A stretch of DNA of 64,000 nt from Gemmatimonadota bacterium (GTDB lineage Bacteria; Gemmatimonadota; Gemmatimonadetes; Longimicrobiales; RSA9): positions 56,567 through 120,566 of the forward strand of contig SLCC01000020.1 in NCBI GenBank assembly GCA_007126035.1, in the 5' to 3' direction. Under the pieces are notes generated by a model. That model made no database searches. It saw only the letters and a program-made list of their open reading frames with translations, and was not told the origin of the DNA. Each line of letters begins with the position of its first letter. Positions within the stretch are counted from its first letter, which is position 1. Below are positions 17,386-28,002 of this stretch, piece after piece. A program made the translations under genes and the position numbers.

Positions 17386-19764
17386 TCAATCGTCGACGTC
17401 GATCCGCAGCTCCCTCATGGCTTCCGAGACGGCGGGATAGAGCTCCCGGTAGAGGGCCAGGTAGATCTTCACGTTGCGAACGTACTCCCTGGTCTCGTCG
17501 AAAGGTATCCGCTCCATGAACAGTGCGGGCTCTCCGACCTCCGGCAACTGGCGCCAGCGATTGGCCCGGCCGGGTCCTGCGTTGTAGGCGGCCAGCGCCA
17601 GAGCCAGGTCGCCATCATACTGCCGCAGCAGGTTCGACAGGTAGCGGACACCGAGGTGCACGTTCAGCTCCGGCTGCCTGAGCAGCTCGGTGCGATAATT
17701 GGCAATGCTTAGCTCCCGCGCCAGTCCCTGGCCCGTCCGGGGCATGATCTGCATCAGGCCGATGGCACCGACGGAGCTCCTGACAGTAGGATCGAATGCC
17801 GACTCGCGGCGGATCACCGCCGCCACCAGATAGGGGTCAATGCCGCTGGCGCCGGCCTCCGGTACCACCAGGTCCTGGAACGGGAACGGGTGTATCAAGC
17901 GCAGGAGACGCGGGTTCCACGTCCCTTCCCGGTGGTGGATCTCCCAACCGACGGAGATCGCGGCCAGCGTACGGCCTCGCTCGGCCAGGGCCTCGGCCAG
18001 GGCGTAGTCGCCGCCAGCGGTGCGGGCGAAATGGTTGCGCAAGCGCTCGATCTCGCTCGCCGCCTCTGCGCTCCGGCCCAGCTCCTCCAGGACCTGGACC
18101 CGGAGCAGCCCGTTCCGGACCATGGAATCGGTGCGCACGCGCCGCGGTGGTGGCGCGTCCATCGGGAAGGAGAGGGGCGTCTGACCGAGCAGCTCACCTG
18201 CACCGATCCCGTAGTAGGACACGGGCTCCTCCTGTCGGACCTGTCGAAGGAGCGCCTCGGCTTCTTCCACCCGCTCCAATCGGAGATAGGACCGGGCCGT
18301 CCAGTACCTGGCCTGCCCCAGCAGGCGCCCGTTGGGCTGGTGTCCAATGTACTCCTCGAACGTGGCGGCCGCCTTATCGTAGTCGCCAGCGAGGTACTGC
18401 AGCCCGCCGAGCCGCAGACGGGCGATGCCGGCCTCCGCCAAAGTGGGAGACGCGTCGGCGGCGCGGCGATAGTTCTCCCTGGCCCCGTCCATATCCAGTT
18501 CGTGGTGCTGGAGGTGGGCCAATCGGTAGAGGGCCCGGGCCGTTCCGTCTTGCCCGGGGAACAGCTCGGCCACCCGGAGAAAGGTGTTTCTGGCCTGGGC
18601 GCGGCGACCCCGGCTGTACTGGGCCCTGCCCGCCTGGTACATGGCTTCCGCGGCTATCCGCTCTGGGACCGGCTCCCGGGACAGCTCCAGCAGATGTCGC
18701 TCAGCGTCGGTGGCCCGTCCGGCCGCGAGCAAGGCCAGGCCGAGCCGCAGTCGGGCGTGTGCCCGCTCCTCCAGAGCCCCGGCTCCGCTGGCCAGGTAGG
18801 CCTCGAAACCGTGGATGGCCCGGGCCTGGTTGCCGTGACGGTGGTAGATGCCGGCGATCATCCGCCACTCCTCGGGGCCCGGACCCAACCGGCTGAGCGC
18901 CCGCGCGGCGTCCACCGCACCGGCGGACGCCGGCGCGCCTTCCATGGCACTACGGTACGCTTCCCGGGCCAGCGCCGTGTCGCCCGACACCGTCCGCAGG
19001 TCACCGAGCAGCGCCCAGGCCCGGGAACGGGCAGCAGCCGGCGACGTGGCCCTAGCCGCGTCCAACGTTATCTGCCGTGCCAGCTTGAGATCGCCGGCCC
19101 GCCTCGCCGCCTCGACCTGGACTCGCCAGCCCCGGACCGCGAACAGGTCCGGGCCCGCACTTTCCAGTCGACGCCGGACAGCCGCCGTGTCGCCGGACGG
19201 AGCAATGATCTCCGCGGCCCAGTAGTTGGCCCAGTCGGCCATCCATGGCAGGTCGCTGACCGCCTGGTCCAACGCGGCCAGAGCCACCAGCGTCTGGCCC
19301 GTGGCGCCGAGCACCAGCCCACGCCGCAATGCTTCGAGACCGTGGTCCAGCCGGGACTGGTCCATGGATTCCAGGTAGTGGCCGAGAGGTGGAGATCCAT
19401 GATACGCAGAGCGGCTCACCGCAGTGAAACCGGCGTCCCGGGACCGCAGCGGCAACCGGACGACGGATGAACCGCTGAGCAGACCGACCGCCGGAAGCAT
19501 TGCCCGTCCCGACCCCGCTCCAGGCTTCATCAGAAGCGAACCCGACGATGTGTCTTTGGCGAGTGCCAGGTATTCACCGAAAATCCAGCTGGCCCGCGAA
19601 TGGCCGGCCCGGGCCGCCAGCTCGTGCGCCGCCACGCCCGGCTCGGAGCCCATGGGAAGATGTGACGAGGTGCCGCGGTCGAGACGCGAGGGCACCGCCA
19701 CCGCGATCACGAGAAGGGCGAACATGAGGGCGTAACGCGCTGACATCCAAATCACTTCTTGCAA
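17386..19764 (-). CDS. Soluble lytic murein transglycosylase with TPR-like helical region and C-terminal SLT domain
   Basis: AAVIRRESAFDPTVRSSVGAIGLMQIMPRTGQ...LALAAYNAGPGRANRW. Confidence 0.92.
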   Translation of the reverse strand: MQEVIWMSARYALMFALLVIAVAVPSRLDRGTSSHLPMGSEPGVAAHELAARAGHSRASWIFGEYLALAKDTSSGSLLMKPGAGSGRAMLPAVGLLSGSSVVRLPLRSRDAGFTAVSRSAYHGSPPLGHYLESMDQSRLDHGLEALRRGLVLGATGQTLVALAALDQAVSDLPWMADWANYWAAEIIAPSGDTAAVRRRLESAGPDLFAVRGWRVQVEAARRAGDLKLARQITLDAARATSPAAARSRAWALLGDLRTVSGDTALAREAYRSAMEGAPASAGAVDAARALSRLGPGPEEWRMIAGIYHRHGNQARAIHGFEAYLASGAGALEERAHARLRLGLALLAAGRATDAERHLLELSREPVPERIAAEAMYQAGRAQYSRGRRAQARNTFLRVAELFPGQDGTARALYRLAHLQHHELDMDGARENYRRAADASPTLAEAGIARLRLGGLQYLAGDYDKAAATFEEYIGHQPNGRLLGQARYWTARSYLRLERVEEAEALLRQVRQEEPVSYYGIGAGELLGQTPLSFPMDAPPPRRVRTDSMVRNGLLRVQVLEELGRSAEAASEIERLRNHFARTAGGDYALAEALAERGRTLAAISVGWEIHHREGTWNPRLLRLIHPFPFQDLVVPEAGASGIDPYLVAAVIRRESAFDPTVRSSVGAIGLMQIMPRTGQGLARELSIANYRTELLRQPELNVHLGVRYLSNLLRQYDGDLALALAAYNAGPGRANRWRQLPEVGEPALFMERIPFDETREYVRNVKIYLALYRELYPAVSEAMRELRIDVDD

Positions 19765-19786
19765 CTGTCGAGCCCTGATCGTATGA

Positions 19787-19817
19787 GAAAGCCACCCCTG
19801 TAAAAAGGGTGGCTTTC
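19787..19817 (-). terminator. Probable terminator hairpin downstream of exbB
   Basis: Perfect 11-bp stem GAAAGCCACCC/GGGTGGCTTTC; no long U-tract. Confidence 0.5.
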
Positions 19818-19847
19818 GTGCTGCTGGACCGGTCCCGCCGCGCTGGA

Positions 19848-20552
19848 TCAGGCGGTGGCGCTGGCCTCGATCTCGTGCAGCGTATCGATCATCTTCTGCG
19901 CCGACTCCTCCATGTCGATCACGAGCCGGTCGACCCGCGTCACGAAGAAGTTGTGCATGATGTTCATCGGGATGGCGATCGCCAGCCCGGAGGCGGTCGT
20001 GATGAGCGCCACCTTGATGCCGCCCGCCACCAGCGTCGCCTCCACCTCACCGGCGGCCTCGATGTTCTGGAACGCCTGGATCATCCCTATGACCGTTCCG
20101 AGGAACCCGAGGAGCGGAGCCACGTTGGCGATGGTCGCCAGCCAGACCAGCCCGCCTTCCAGGCCGGCCATCTGGATCAGGCCCACGTTCTCGATCGCCT
20201 TCATCACGCGCTCGCTACCCTCTCCGTGCCGCTCCAGCCCGGCCAGGAGGATCCGACCGGCGGGGGTGTTCGACTCACGGGCCGCCTCGATGGCGCCCGG
20301 AACATCCCGCGCTGCGAGCCGCTCGTCCACTGCCCGGAGTACCTTCCTGGTGCGGGCACTGGTGATGGAGAGGTCGATCAGCTTCCAGATAATGATGCCG
20401 ATCCCGATGGCGAGCGCTGCCGCCAGCGGCCACATCATGAAGCCGCCATCTTCCCAGATGGTGGTCATCCATTGCCCCGCAGTCATATCGGGGGCTTCCA
20501 TCCCCGGGATCTGAGCCAGGTTCAGAAACATACCGCTCAAGTTCGCCTCCAT
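19848..20552 (-). CDS. MotA/TolQ/ExbB proton channel family protein
   Basis: TIANVAPLLGFLGTVIGMIQAFQNIEAAGEVEATLVAGGIKVALITTASGLAIAIP. Confidence 0.93.
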   Translation of the reverse strand: MEANLSGMFLNLAQIPGMEAPDMTAGQWMTTIWEDGGFMMWPLAAALAIGIGIIIWKLIDLSITSARTRKVLRAVDERLAARDVPGAIEAARESNTPAGRILLAGLERHGEGSERVMKAIENVGLIQMAGLEGGLVWLATIANVAPLLGFLGTVIGMIQAFQNIEAAGEVEATLVAGGIKVALITTASGLAIAIPMNIMHNFFVTRVDRLVIDMEESAQKMIDTLHEIEASATA

Positions 20553-20794
20553 TCGTCCAGCCCCGAAAGGCGTCCGGCCCCGCTGTGGACCAGCCCAACC
20601 AGTTACAGTTAGCGTAGGTAAAGGGAAACGGCAAGTTAGATGGCAGTGATGAGGGTGTCAACCCTTCAAGTCGGCAATCTCGTCTACTCGCCGCGTGCCG
20701 CTCCCCGCTGCTCGAGGACGATGTCCCACGGTGTCCGGCCTCGCACCTATATCAATTGTAGACAGACGGTTACGTGCTTGTCCAGGGGGCACCG

Positions 20795-21895
20795 TCAACA
20801 TTCTTCAGCACCGGGCTGAAACCTCGCCAGCGCTGGCTCCTTGATGCAGGCGGCGAAGTGGCCGGGCGCCTTTTCCGCCAGCGGCGGCACGACCCGGGCG
20901 CACTCCTCGTCCTTGAGCGGATGGGGGCAGCGGGGGTGGAACGGGCAGCCTGGCGGCGGATCCACGGGGCTGGGCACGTCTCCGGGCAACACGATCCGCT
21001 TCCGCTTCCGGCCTGGCTCTGGAATGGGGACGGCAGAGAGCAGCGCCCGCGTGTACGGGTGCTTGGGCTCGGCCACCAGGTCCCCGGCGTCCGCCAGCTC
21101 GACGATCCGGCCCAGGTACATGACGGCCACGCGGTCGCTGACGTGCTCGATGACGCTGAGGTCGTGGGCTATGAACAGGTAGGCCAGGCCCAGGCGTTCC
21201 TGGAGCTCCTCCAGTAGGTTCACGACCTGGGCCTGTACCGAGACGTCCAGGGCCGAGACCGGCTCGTCACAGACGATGAAGTCGGGCTCTACGGACAGGG
21301 CTCTGGCGATCCCGATCCGCTGGCGCTGGCCGCCGCTGAACTCGTGGGGATAGCGGTTGGCGTGGGCGGGGAGCAGGCCAACCAGCTTCAGGAGCTCCCG
21401 TACCCGGCGGTCGGCGACGTCGCCCCGGGCCAGCCGGTGCACCTTGAGCACCTCGCGTATGGAGTCGCCCACGGTCATACGCGGGTTGAGGGAGGCGAAG
21501 GGGTCCTGGAAGATGATCTGTGCCCTGCGACGCAGCCCCTGGAGCGCGTCGCGGTCCATGGCCGTGACATCGACGCCGTCGAACCGGACCAGGCCGGCGG
21601 TGGGCTCGATGAGTCTCAGGATCGCGCGGCCGGTGGTGGACTTGCCGGAGCCCGACTCGCCCACGAGCCCCAGCGTCTCGCCCTTCCCGATCCAGAAGGT
21701 GACGCCGTCCACCGCCAGCAGGTGGTCGGTCACGCGGGAGAGGAACCCTCCCCGTATGGGGAAGTACTTCTTCAGGCCTCTGACGTCGACCAGGGCGTGC
21801 CCAGGCTCGACCTCCTCGAGCCTGCGTCCGCCCAGGTCGCTGTCGCCCTTGGCCGGCGGCAGCTGCTCGGGTTCCTGCCAGGGGACGTGGATCAC
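20795..21895 (-). CDS. Oligo/dipeptide ABC transporter ATP-binding protein (OppF/DppF-like)
   Basis: GTG start overlapping the oppD stop; Walker [13 protein letters not shown], signature [25 protein letters not shown]-terminal motif. Confidence 0.93.
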   Translation of the reverse strand: MIHVPWQEPEQLPPAKGDSDLGGRRLEEVEPGHALVDVRGLKKYFPIRGGFLSRVTDHLLAVDGVTFWIGKGETLGLVGESGSGKSTTGRAILRLIEPTAGLVRFDGVDVTAMDRDALQGLRRRAQIIFQDPFASLNPRMTVGDSIREVLKVHRLARGDVADRRVRELLKLVGLLPAHANRYPHEFSGGQRQRIGIARALSVEPDFIVCDEPVSALDVSVQAQVVNLLEELQERLGLAYLFIAHDLSVIEHVSDRVAVMYLGRIVELADAGDLVAEPKHPYTRALLSAVPIPEPGRKRKRIVLPGDVPSPVDPPPGCPFHPRCPHPLKDEECARVVPPLAEKAPGHFAACIKEPALARFQPGAEEC

Positions 21896-22929
21896 ACCGC
21901 GCCTCCTTCCCCTGCCACCCTGCTCTGGAATCCGCCGCCGGACCGCTCCACCTGGAGGCGCCGCTTCGGGTGCTCCACCAGCCAGCAGCGGGAGAGCTGT
22001 CGGGGCCCCGCCGCCAGGAGGCCGGGCTGCTGGTGGCAGAGGTCCCAGGCGTATGGGCACCTGGGGCGGAAGCGGCAGCCGCCTGGCCAGCGGGTGGGAG
22101 GCGGCACCACGCCGGGTATGACCGCCAGGCGCCCGCCACGCTTGTCGGCCCGGGGCACGGCCGCCAGCAGCCCCTGGGTGTAGGGGTGCGACGGTCTGGC
22201 GAAGATGGTGTCCACCGACCCCTGCTCCACGACCTGCCCGGCATACATGACCACAACCCTGTCACAGACCTCGGCTACCACGCCCAGGTCGTGAGTGATG
22301 AGGATGATGCCCATGCCCAAGCGGTCACGGATCTCGAACAGCAGCTCCAGGATCTGGGCCTGGATGGTGACGTCCAGGGCGGTGGTGGGCTCGTCGGCTA
22401 TCAGCAGGTCCGGCTCGTTGGCCAGGGCCATGGCGATCATCACCCGCTGCCGCATCCCGCCGCTCAACTGGTGGGGGTAGTCGTCCACCCGTCGATCGGG
22501 CAGTGGGATGCCCACCAGGCGGAGCAGCTCCACCGCACGGGACCGGGCTTCCCGTCGGCTCAGGCCCCGGTGGATCCGGATGGACTCGGAGATCTGGTCG
22601 CCCACGGGGTAGACGGGGTTGAGCGACGTCATGGGCTCCTGGAAGATCATGGCGATGTCGTTGCCCCGCACATCGCGCATCTGCCGTTCGGTGAGCCCCA
22701 GCAGGTCACGGCCGTCGAAGGTGAGTCGGCTCCCTTCCTCGACCCTGCCGGGCTCCTGGACCAGGCGCATGACGGACAGGGCCGTCACCGACTTGCCCGA
22801 CCCGCTCTCGCCCACCACACCCAACACCTGGCCCCGGTCCACCTCGAAGGAGACGCCGTCCACAGCCCGGGCCACGCCCTCCTCGGTATGGAACCAGGTG
22901 CGCAGGTCCCTCACCTCGAGCAGCGACAT
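21892..22929 (-). CDS. Oligo/dipeptide ABC transporter ATP-binding protein (OppD/DppD-like)
   Basis: [49 protein letters not shown]. Confidence 0.95.
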   Translation of the reverse strand: MSLLEVRDLRTWFHTEEGVARAVDGVSFEVDRGQVLGVVGESGSGKSVTALSVMRLVQEPGRVEEGSRLTFDGRDLLGLTERQMRDVRGNDIAMIFQEPMTSLNPVYPVGDQISESIRIHRGLSRREARSRAVELLRLVGIPLPDRRVDDYPHQLSGGMRQRVMIAMALANEPDLLIADEPTTALDVTIQAQILELLFEIRDRLGMGIILITHDLGVVAEVCDRVVVMYAGQVVEQGSVDTIFARPSHPYTQGLLAAVPRADKRGGRLAVIPGVVPPPTRWPGGCRFRPRCPYAWDLCHQQPGLLAAGPRQLSRCWLVEHPKRRLQVERSGGGFQSRVAGEGGAV

Positions 22930-24236
22930 CAGGACCTCAGCCTCGGGTCCATGGCATCACGGAGCCCATCGCCCACCAGGTTGAACGCCAGCACCGTGAG
23001 GACGATGGCCAGCCCCGGGAAGGTGGCCACCCACCAGGCGCCGATCAGGTTCTGCCGGCCGTCGGCAACCAGCGTGCCCCAGGACGGCGTGGGCGGCTGG
23101 ACGCCCAGGCCCAGGAACGACAGCCCCGCCTCCAGGACGATGGTGTTCCCGATGCCCAGGGTGGCAGCCACTATCACCGGCGCCAGCACGTTCGGGATCA
23201 GATGGCGGAGGATGATCCGGCTGCGACCGAAGCCCAGGGCCCGGGCTGCCTGGATGTACTCGTGCTCCCTCAGGCTCAACACCTCGCCCCTGACGAGTCG
23301 AGCGGTACCGGGCCACTGGGTCAGCCCCAGCACGGCGATGATCAGCGCGATGGACGGGTCGAACAGGGCGATGATCATGATGAGCAGGACCAGCCTGGGG
23401 AAGGCCATGACCATGTCCGTGAACCGCATGAGGAATGAGTCCAGCCGACCGCCCAGGTAGCCGGCGACGGCGCCCAGGAGCGAGCCCAGGATGATGGCGA
23501 TGGCCACGGCCACGAAGCCGATGGAGAGGGAGATCCGCGCGCCGTAGATGATCCGGCTGAGCATGTCCCGGGCGAACTGGTCGGTGCCCAGCAGGTGCTC
23601 ACCGTGGGGGGCCAGGTAGCTGTCGTGCACGATGTCGCCCTGGGCGATGGGGTCGAAAGGCGCCAGGAGCGGGGCCAGCAGGGCCACCAGGTAGAGGATC
23701 ACTATGACGACCAGCCCGGCCATGGCCAGGCCGTTGCGGCGGAAGTGACGTCCCGCGATTGCCCACTGCGAGTCGCCGACACGGTCGTCCAGCTCGGCCG
23801 TGACCGCGGCGGCGGCCCGGGCCCGGAGCAGGTCTCTCATGGCCACGCCCCAGACCAGGACCAGGGAGGCTGCGAGGGTGATGGTGGCCACCCACTCGTC
23901 CAGTGCCGTCGGCTGCCGCAGGACGTCCCGGCCCAACCACGCAGCGCCCAGGAGCGCGCCCCAGCCCAGCAGGAGCCATGCGCCCCGGGCCACGCTCCCG
24001 GAGACCATGTGACCCGAGCCTGGGAGCACGGCGCTCAGCGCCAGGGCCAGCCCCGACGCGCCTCGTGGCGGCCGGACCTCTTCGGGCGGGGCCCGGGTCG
24101 GCTCGGGCGGGGCCAGGTCGCTGCCGGCCTCGGGCAGCCCGGCCTCCGGGTCGGTGGGCCTGTCCAGTGGGCCCGGCTCCCGTCCGCCCACCGACCGCTC
24201 ACCCTCCAACGGACCCGCTCGCTCGCGCTCAGTCAT
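22929..24236 (-). CDS. Oligo/dipeptide ABC transporter permease (OppC/DppC-like) with N-terminal extension
   Basis: [31 protein letters not shown]...; [22 protein letters not shown]. Confidence 0.92.
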   Translation of the reverse strand: MTERERAGPLEGERSVGGREPGPLDRPTDPEAGLPEAGSDLAPPEPTRAPPEEVRPPRGASGLALALSAVLPGSGHMVSGSVARGAWLLLGWGALLGAAWLGRDVLRQPTALDEWVATITLAASLVLVWGVAMRDLLRARAAAAVTAELDDRVGDSQWAIAGRHFRRNGLAMAGLVVIVILYLVALLAPLLAPFDPIAQGDIVHDSYLAPHGEHLLGTDQFARDMLSRIIYGARISLSIGFVAVAIAIILGSLLGAVAGYLGGRLDSFLMRFTDMVMAFPRLVLLIMIIALFDPSIALIIAVLGLTQWPGTARLVRGEVLSLREHEYIQAARALGFGRSRIILRHLIPNVLAPVIVAATLGIGNTIVLEAGLSFLGLGVQPPTPSWGTLVADGRQNLIGAWWVATFPGLAIVLTVLAFNLVGDGLRDAMDPRLRS

Positions 24237-25224
24237 AGCGGATCCTGGGGTCGGCCACTGCGTAGAGGATGTCGGCGACGAGGGAGCCGATCACCACGAC
24301 CAGGGCGAAGATGAAGCTGGTGGCCATGACCAGAGGGTAGTCCCGCTGGAAGATGCCATCCACGATGACCCGGCCCATGCCGGGCCAGGAGAAGATGACC
24401 TCCACGAAGACGCTGCCGCTGAACAGCAACGGGAGGTAGAGCCCGAGCAGCGTGATGACCGGCAACAGCGAGTTCCGGAGGGCGTGCTTCATGACGACCC
24501 GTCCCTCTGGCAGACCCTTGGCCCGGGCGGTCCGGATATAGTCCTGGCGGATCACTTCCAGCATCTGGCCACGGGTGTAGCGGGCGATGCCCGCCGCCAT
24601 CACCAGGCTCAGGGTGGCCACGGGCAGGATCAGATGCCTCAACCTGTCCACCACCCGCTCGCCGAAGGTCATGAACTCGTAATCCACGCTGGTCATGCCC
24701 GTGGGCGGCAGGGCGAAGGGGAGGCCCCACTCGTGCGCCTTCAGCGAGAACAGGAGCATGAGCATGAGCCCCAGCCAGAACGACGGCATGGAGTAGAAGA
24801 ACAGGGAGACCACGCTCAGGACCCGGTCCACCGGCCGATGCTGGCGCACGGCCTGGAGGACTCCCACCACCACGCCGCTGACGAAGATCAGGACCAGCGT
24901 GCTCCCGGCCAGGACCAGCGTGGGCGGCAAAGTCTCCCGGATGATATCGATGACCGGCCGGGCGTGGGCAAAGGAGTAGCCGAAGTCACCGGTAAAGAAG
25001 GCTATCATCCACCGCCAGTACCGGATGTGGAGGGGCTGATCGAGGCCGAAGTTGCGCCGGATCTGCTCCAGGATCTCCGGCGGCACGCCCTGCTGGAAGA
25101 ACAGCGCCGTGGGGTCGCCTGGCGCCAGGTTCACCACGAAGAAGATTATCGTGGCGATTCCCAGGACCAGTGGCACGGCCCCGAGCAAGCGTCGGGCGAT
25201 GTAGATCCCCATGCCGACCGTCAA
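24229..25224 (-). CDS. Oligo/dipeptide ABC transporter permease (OppB/DppB-like)
   Basis: YIARRLLGAVPLVLGIATIIFFVVNLAPGDP; RTARAKGLPEGRVVMKHALRNSLLPVITLLG. Confidence 0.93.
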   Translation of the reverse strand: MTVGMGIYIARRLLGAVPLVLGIATIIFFVVNLAPGDPTALFFQQGVPPEILEQIRRNFGLDQPLHIRYWRWMIAFFTGDFGYSFAHARPVIDIIRETLPPTLVLAGSTLVLIFVSGVVVGVLQAVRQHRPVDRVLSVVSLFFYSMPSFWLGLMLMLLFSLKAHEWGLPFALPPTGMTSVDYEFMTFGERVVDRLRHLILPVATLSLVMAAGIARYTRGQMLEVIRQDYIRTARAKGLPEGRVVMKHALRNSLLPVITLLGLYLPLLFSGSVFVEVIFSWPGMGRVIVDGIFQRDYPLVMATSFIFALVVVIGSLVADILYAVADPRIRYD

Positions 25225-25225
25225 C

Positions 25226-26827
25226 TCATTGGACTGACCAGTCGCGCATGCTCACGAACTCGCTCCGCTCGTCGGTCCGGAAGCCCGAGACCACGTCCCG
25301 GGCGCCGGACAGATCGTCCATCCAGAACATGAACGTGAACGGCTGCTCCCGCTGGAGCACCTCGGTGAACTGCCGCCAGATGTCAAGGGCATCGCCGTCG
25401 TCGGTGGCCACGGCGCCGGCCTCGATGAGCCGGTCCAGCTCCGCGTTCCTGACGCCGCTCCGGTTGGCCGAGCCCTCCACGTCCGCCTCTGCGGAATGGA
25501 ACAGGGACCGGGGCGCAGACGCCATCTGGAAGTTGTCCAGGACCCAGTTGCTCAGCACCGCGTCGAAGTCCCGGGTCCGGTGCTGGGCCAGCATGGCCTG
25601 GAATTCCAGGATCTCGATCTGGGCCGCCGCGCCCACCCGGCGCAGCTGGTCCTGGATCACCTCGACGATGGCCCGGTTCAGCGCCCGCTCCGTGGTCATG
25701 AGCCGGAACCGGAGCGGCTGGCCATCAGGACTTCGCCGCACGCCGTCGGGGCCCTCAAGCCACCCGGCATCGTCCAGCAGGCGGCCGGCCTGGTCCGGAT
25801 CGTAGGGGAGCGGGTCGGTGCCCGGCGAATAGCGATGCCAGGGCGGGATAGTGCTGGTGGCAGGCCGGGCGTGGCCCCGGAGCAGCGCGTCCATGATCTG
25901 CTGCCGGTCGATGGCCAATGTCATGGCCCGGCGGACCCGGGCGTCGGTGAAGGGCTGGCGCTGGTTGTTCCAGCCCACGTAGAACAGCGTGGTGCCCGGC
26001 GCCGCGTGCAGCTCGGTGGCGGCGGTCTGCTCCACACGCTGGACCTGGTCCGGCTCCACGTTCAACTGGATATGGACGCCGCCGGTGAGCAGCTCCGTCA
26101 GCCGGGTCGCCGCCTCTGGTACGACGCGGAACACCACCCGCTGGGCGGACGGCGGACCGCCCAGGCCCTCAGGGTAGTCCGGGTTCGCCTCGAACACGAT
26201 GCGCTGCGCAGCCCGCCATTCGCGGAACCGGTAAGGCCCGCTGCCCACAGGGTTCCGGTTGAACGGGGCGTTGGCCATCTCGGCGGGCGGCACGCCCTCG
26301 AGCAGGTGACGGGGCACGGGCGGCCACCAGAAGTCCTCCAGCGCCTGGGCGTGAGGGTAGGCGAAGTCGAAGCGGATGGTCCGCTCGTCCAGTACCTGGG
26401 CCGACTCGACGGGCGCCAGATAGGCGGACGCGAGCAGCGAGGCCGTCTCCGGCGTCTTCGCCATGTCGAAGGTGAACTCCACGTCGTGGGCCGTGACGGG
26501 CTGACCATCGTGCCAACGCACGTCGTCGCGGAGAGTGAAGGTGACGGCCGTATCGCCGTGCATCTCCCACGACTCCGCCAGGTGGGGCACGGGGTTCAGG
26601 TCCTCGTCGTACTGGATGAGCGGGGTGAACAGCCCGTACTTCATGACGTGGTCGGTGGTCAGGCCGGTGTTGGTGATGGGGTTGAGCCCACCGAAGTCGG
26701 TACGCATGCCTATGATGACCGTGCCACCAGGCCGCTCCCGCTCCGGGCCGGGACAGCCGCTCAGCGCCAACGCGCCCACCAGCAACACTGCGTACCTCAC
26801 CAGGTCGACCCCACTGCTCCGCCTCAT
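25226..26827 (-). CDS. Family 5 extracellular solute-binding lipoprotein (OppA/DppA-like)
   Basis: Lipobox ALSGCPG; AESWEMHGDTAVTFTLRDDVRWHDGQPVTAHDVEFTFD. Confidence 0.92.
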   Translation of the reverse strand: MRRSSGVDLVRYAVLLVGALALSGCPGPERERPGGTVIIGMRTDFGGLNPITNTGLTTDHVMKYGLFTPLIQYDEDLNPVPHLAESWEMHGDTAVTFTLRDDVRWHDGQPVTAHDVEFTFDMAKTPETASLLASAYLAPVESAQVLDERTIRFDFAYPHAQALEDFWWPPVPRHLLEGVPPAEMANAPFNRNPVGSGPYRFREWRAAQRIVFEANPDYPEGLGGPPSAQRVVFRVVPEAATRLTELLTGGVHIQLNVEPDQVQRVEQTAATELHAAPGTTLFYVGWNNQRQPFTDARVRRAMTLAIDRQQIMDALLRGHARPATSTIPPWHRYSPGTDPLPYDPDQAGRLLDDAGWLEGPDGVRRSPDGQPLRFRLMTTERALNRAIVEVIQDQLRRVGAAAQIEILEFQAMLAQHRTRDFDAVLSNWVLDNFQMASAPRSLFHSAEADVEGSANRSGVRNAELDRLIEAGAVATDDGDALDIWRQFTEVLQREQPFTFMFWMDDLSGARDVVSGFRTDERSEFVSMRDWSVQ

Positions 26828-26847
26828 GACACCTCCAGTACTTCTCG

Positions 26848-27810
26848 TCACATCCGCCACGTCCAATCGTCGGACCCGAAGCGGGGGGTCAGCCGGTCGA
26901 GACTCTCCAACTCCTCCGCCTTCAGATCCGATTGGGCAAGGACGGTGCCGAAGACCGTCTCGAAACCACTGGCCACCAACGTGACCAGCTCCTGCCAGGC
27001 AGGCCGGTGCCCCAGCTCCTCGTCGACGGTGGTCCAGCCCGGGGTCGCCCCCACCGCACGCCACATGGCGCCGCCCTCAGCGTACACCACCCCAACGGCG
27101 CCGATCCCGGCCGCGCCGGCGCCGGGCCGGGCCGGGCCAGCGCCTGTGCCGACGCCCCGGGACGCCTGAAACAGCAGGTCCTCCGCGACACCCTGGCTCC
27201 CGCCCAGGAGTAGTGAGCCATGCTGGAGGATCACGCGCCCCTCCGTCCGCTGGGCGCTGCCCACCAGCTTGCGACCGCCTGCCACCACCTCGCCTGGCGC
27301 AGGTCGACGGAAACAGGCATCGCTCCACTCGACCTTGCCGGCCCCGCCCGCTCCGGTACCCATGGCCGGCGCCACCATTGCGCGTATACCCAGCTCCAGG
27401 AGCCCGGCTACCAGGGCCTGGTTGATCCGGCGGTATGCATCCCGTGGCCGACCGATCAGCCTTAGCGGCGCCACCACGGCGTAGGTCAGTTCGTCGTCGT
27501 GGAGCACCGCCTGACCGCCGGTGGGCCGGCGGACGAAGTCGATACCGCGCGTGCGGGCACGAGCAACGTCGTAGAGGCCCCGGGCCGGCTGGTTCCGGCC
27601 GAAGGACAGGCAGGCGGGGTCCCAGCGGTAGAACCGCAGCACCGGCGGGCCGCCGGCTTGAACCGAGGCCAGCAGGGCCGCGTCCAGGGCCATGTTGGTG
27701 GCGCCGTCAAGTGGCCGCAGCTCGCCGCCGTCGCCGAGGATCAGGCGCCAGGTCGAATGGTCACGATCGCCGGGCGACGACTCGCCCCGCGTCCCTCCAC
27801 AGGCATTCAT
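26848..27810 (-). CDS. Lipoate--protein ligase family protein (biotin/lipoate A/B)
   Basis: LRFYRWDPACLSFGRNQPARG; DFVRRPTGGQAVLHDDELTYAVVAP; GRKLVGSAQR...LQHGSLLL. Confidence 0.85.
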   Translation of the reverse strand: MNACGGTRGESSPGDRDHSTWRLILGDGGELRPLDGATNMALDAALLASVQAGGPPVLRFYRWDPACLSFGRNQPARGLYDVARARTRGIDFVRRPTGGQAVLHDDELTYAVVAPLRLIGRPRDAYRRINQALVAGLLELGIRAMVAPAMGTGAGGAGKVEWSDACFRRPAPGEVVAGGRKLVGSAQRTEGRVILQHGSLLLGGSQGVAEDLLFQASRGVGTGAGPARPGAGAAGIGAVGVVYAEGGAMWRAVGATPGWTTVDEELGHRPAWQELVTLVASGFETVFGTVLAQSDLKAEELESLDRLTPRFGSDDWTWRM

Positions 27811-27953
27811 GGTGATCCGGTCGATGCTGGTGTTTCGCTCCAGAACGAGGCACGTGCGGAAGAGCCGGGGCAGGTGGTTCCGGGCGCTCCGCACGCCCCA
27901 CCTGCCCCGCTCCTCCAGAGCTTCAGCGGACTGCTACCGTCCGGGCCCCTAGG

Positions 27954-28001
27954 AGGGTGATCGGAAAGGGGAGTGGGCCGCTCCCCCTTTCCGATCACCC
28001 T
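27954..28001 (-). terminator. Large inverted repeat immediately downstream of gcvP (terminator or transcript-stabilising hairpin)
   Basis: AGGGTGATCGGAAAGGGGAG - 7 nt - CTCCCCCTTTCCGATCACCCT; 20 paired bases with one bulge. Confidence 0.7.
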
Positions 28002-28002
28002 T

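Noticed and set aside
20553-20794. Possible ncRNA or promoter in the exbB/oppF spacer
   Set aside because: Only weak -35/-10-like words and no clear hairpin; insufficient support.
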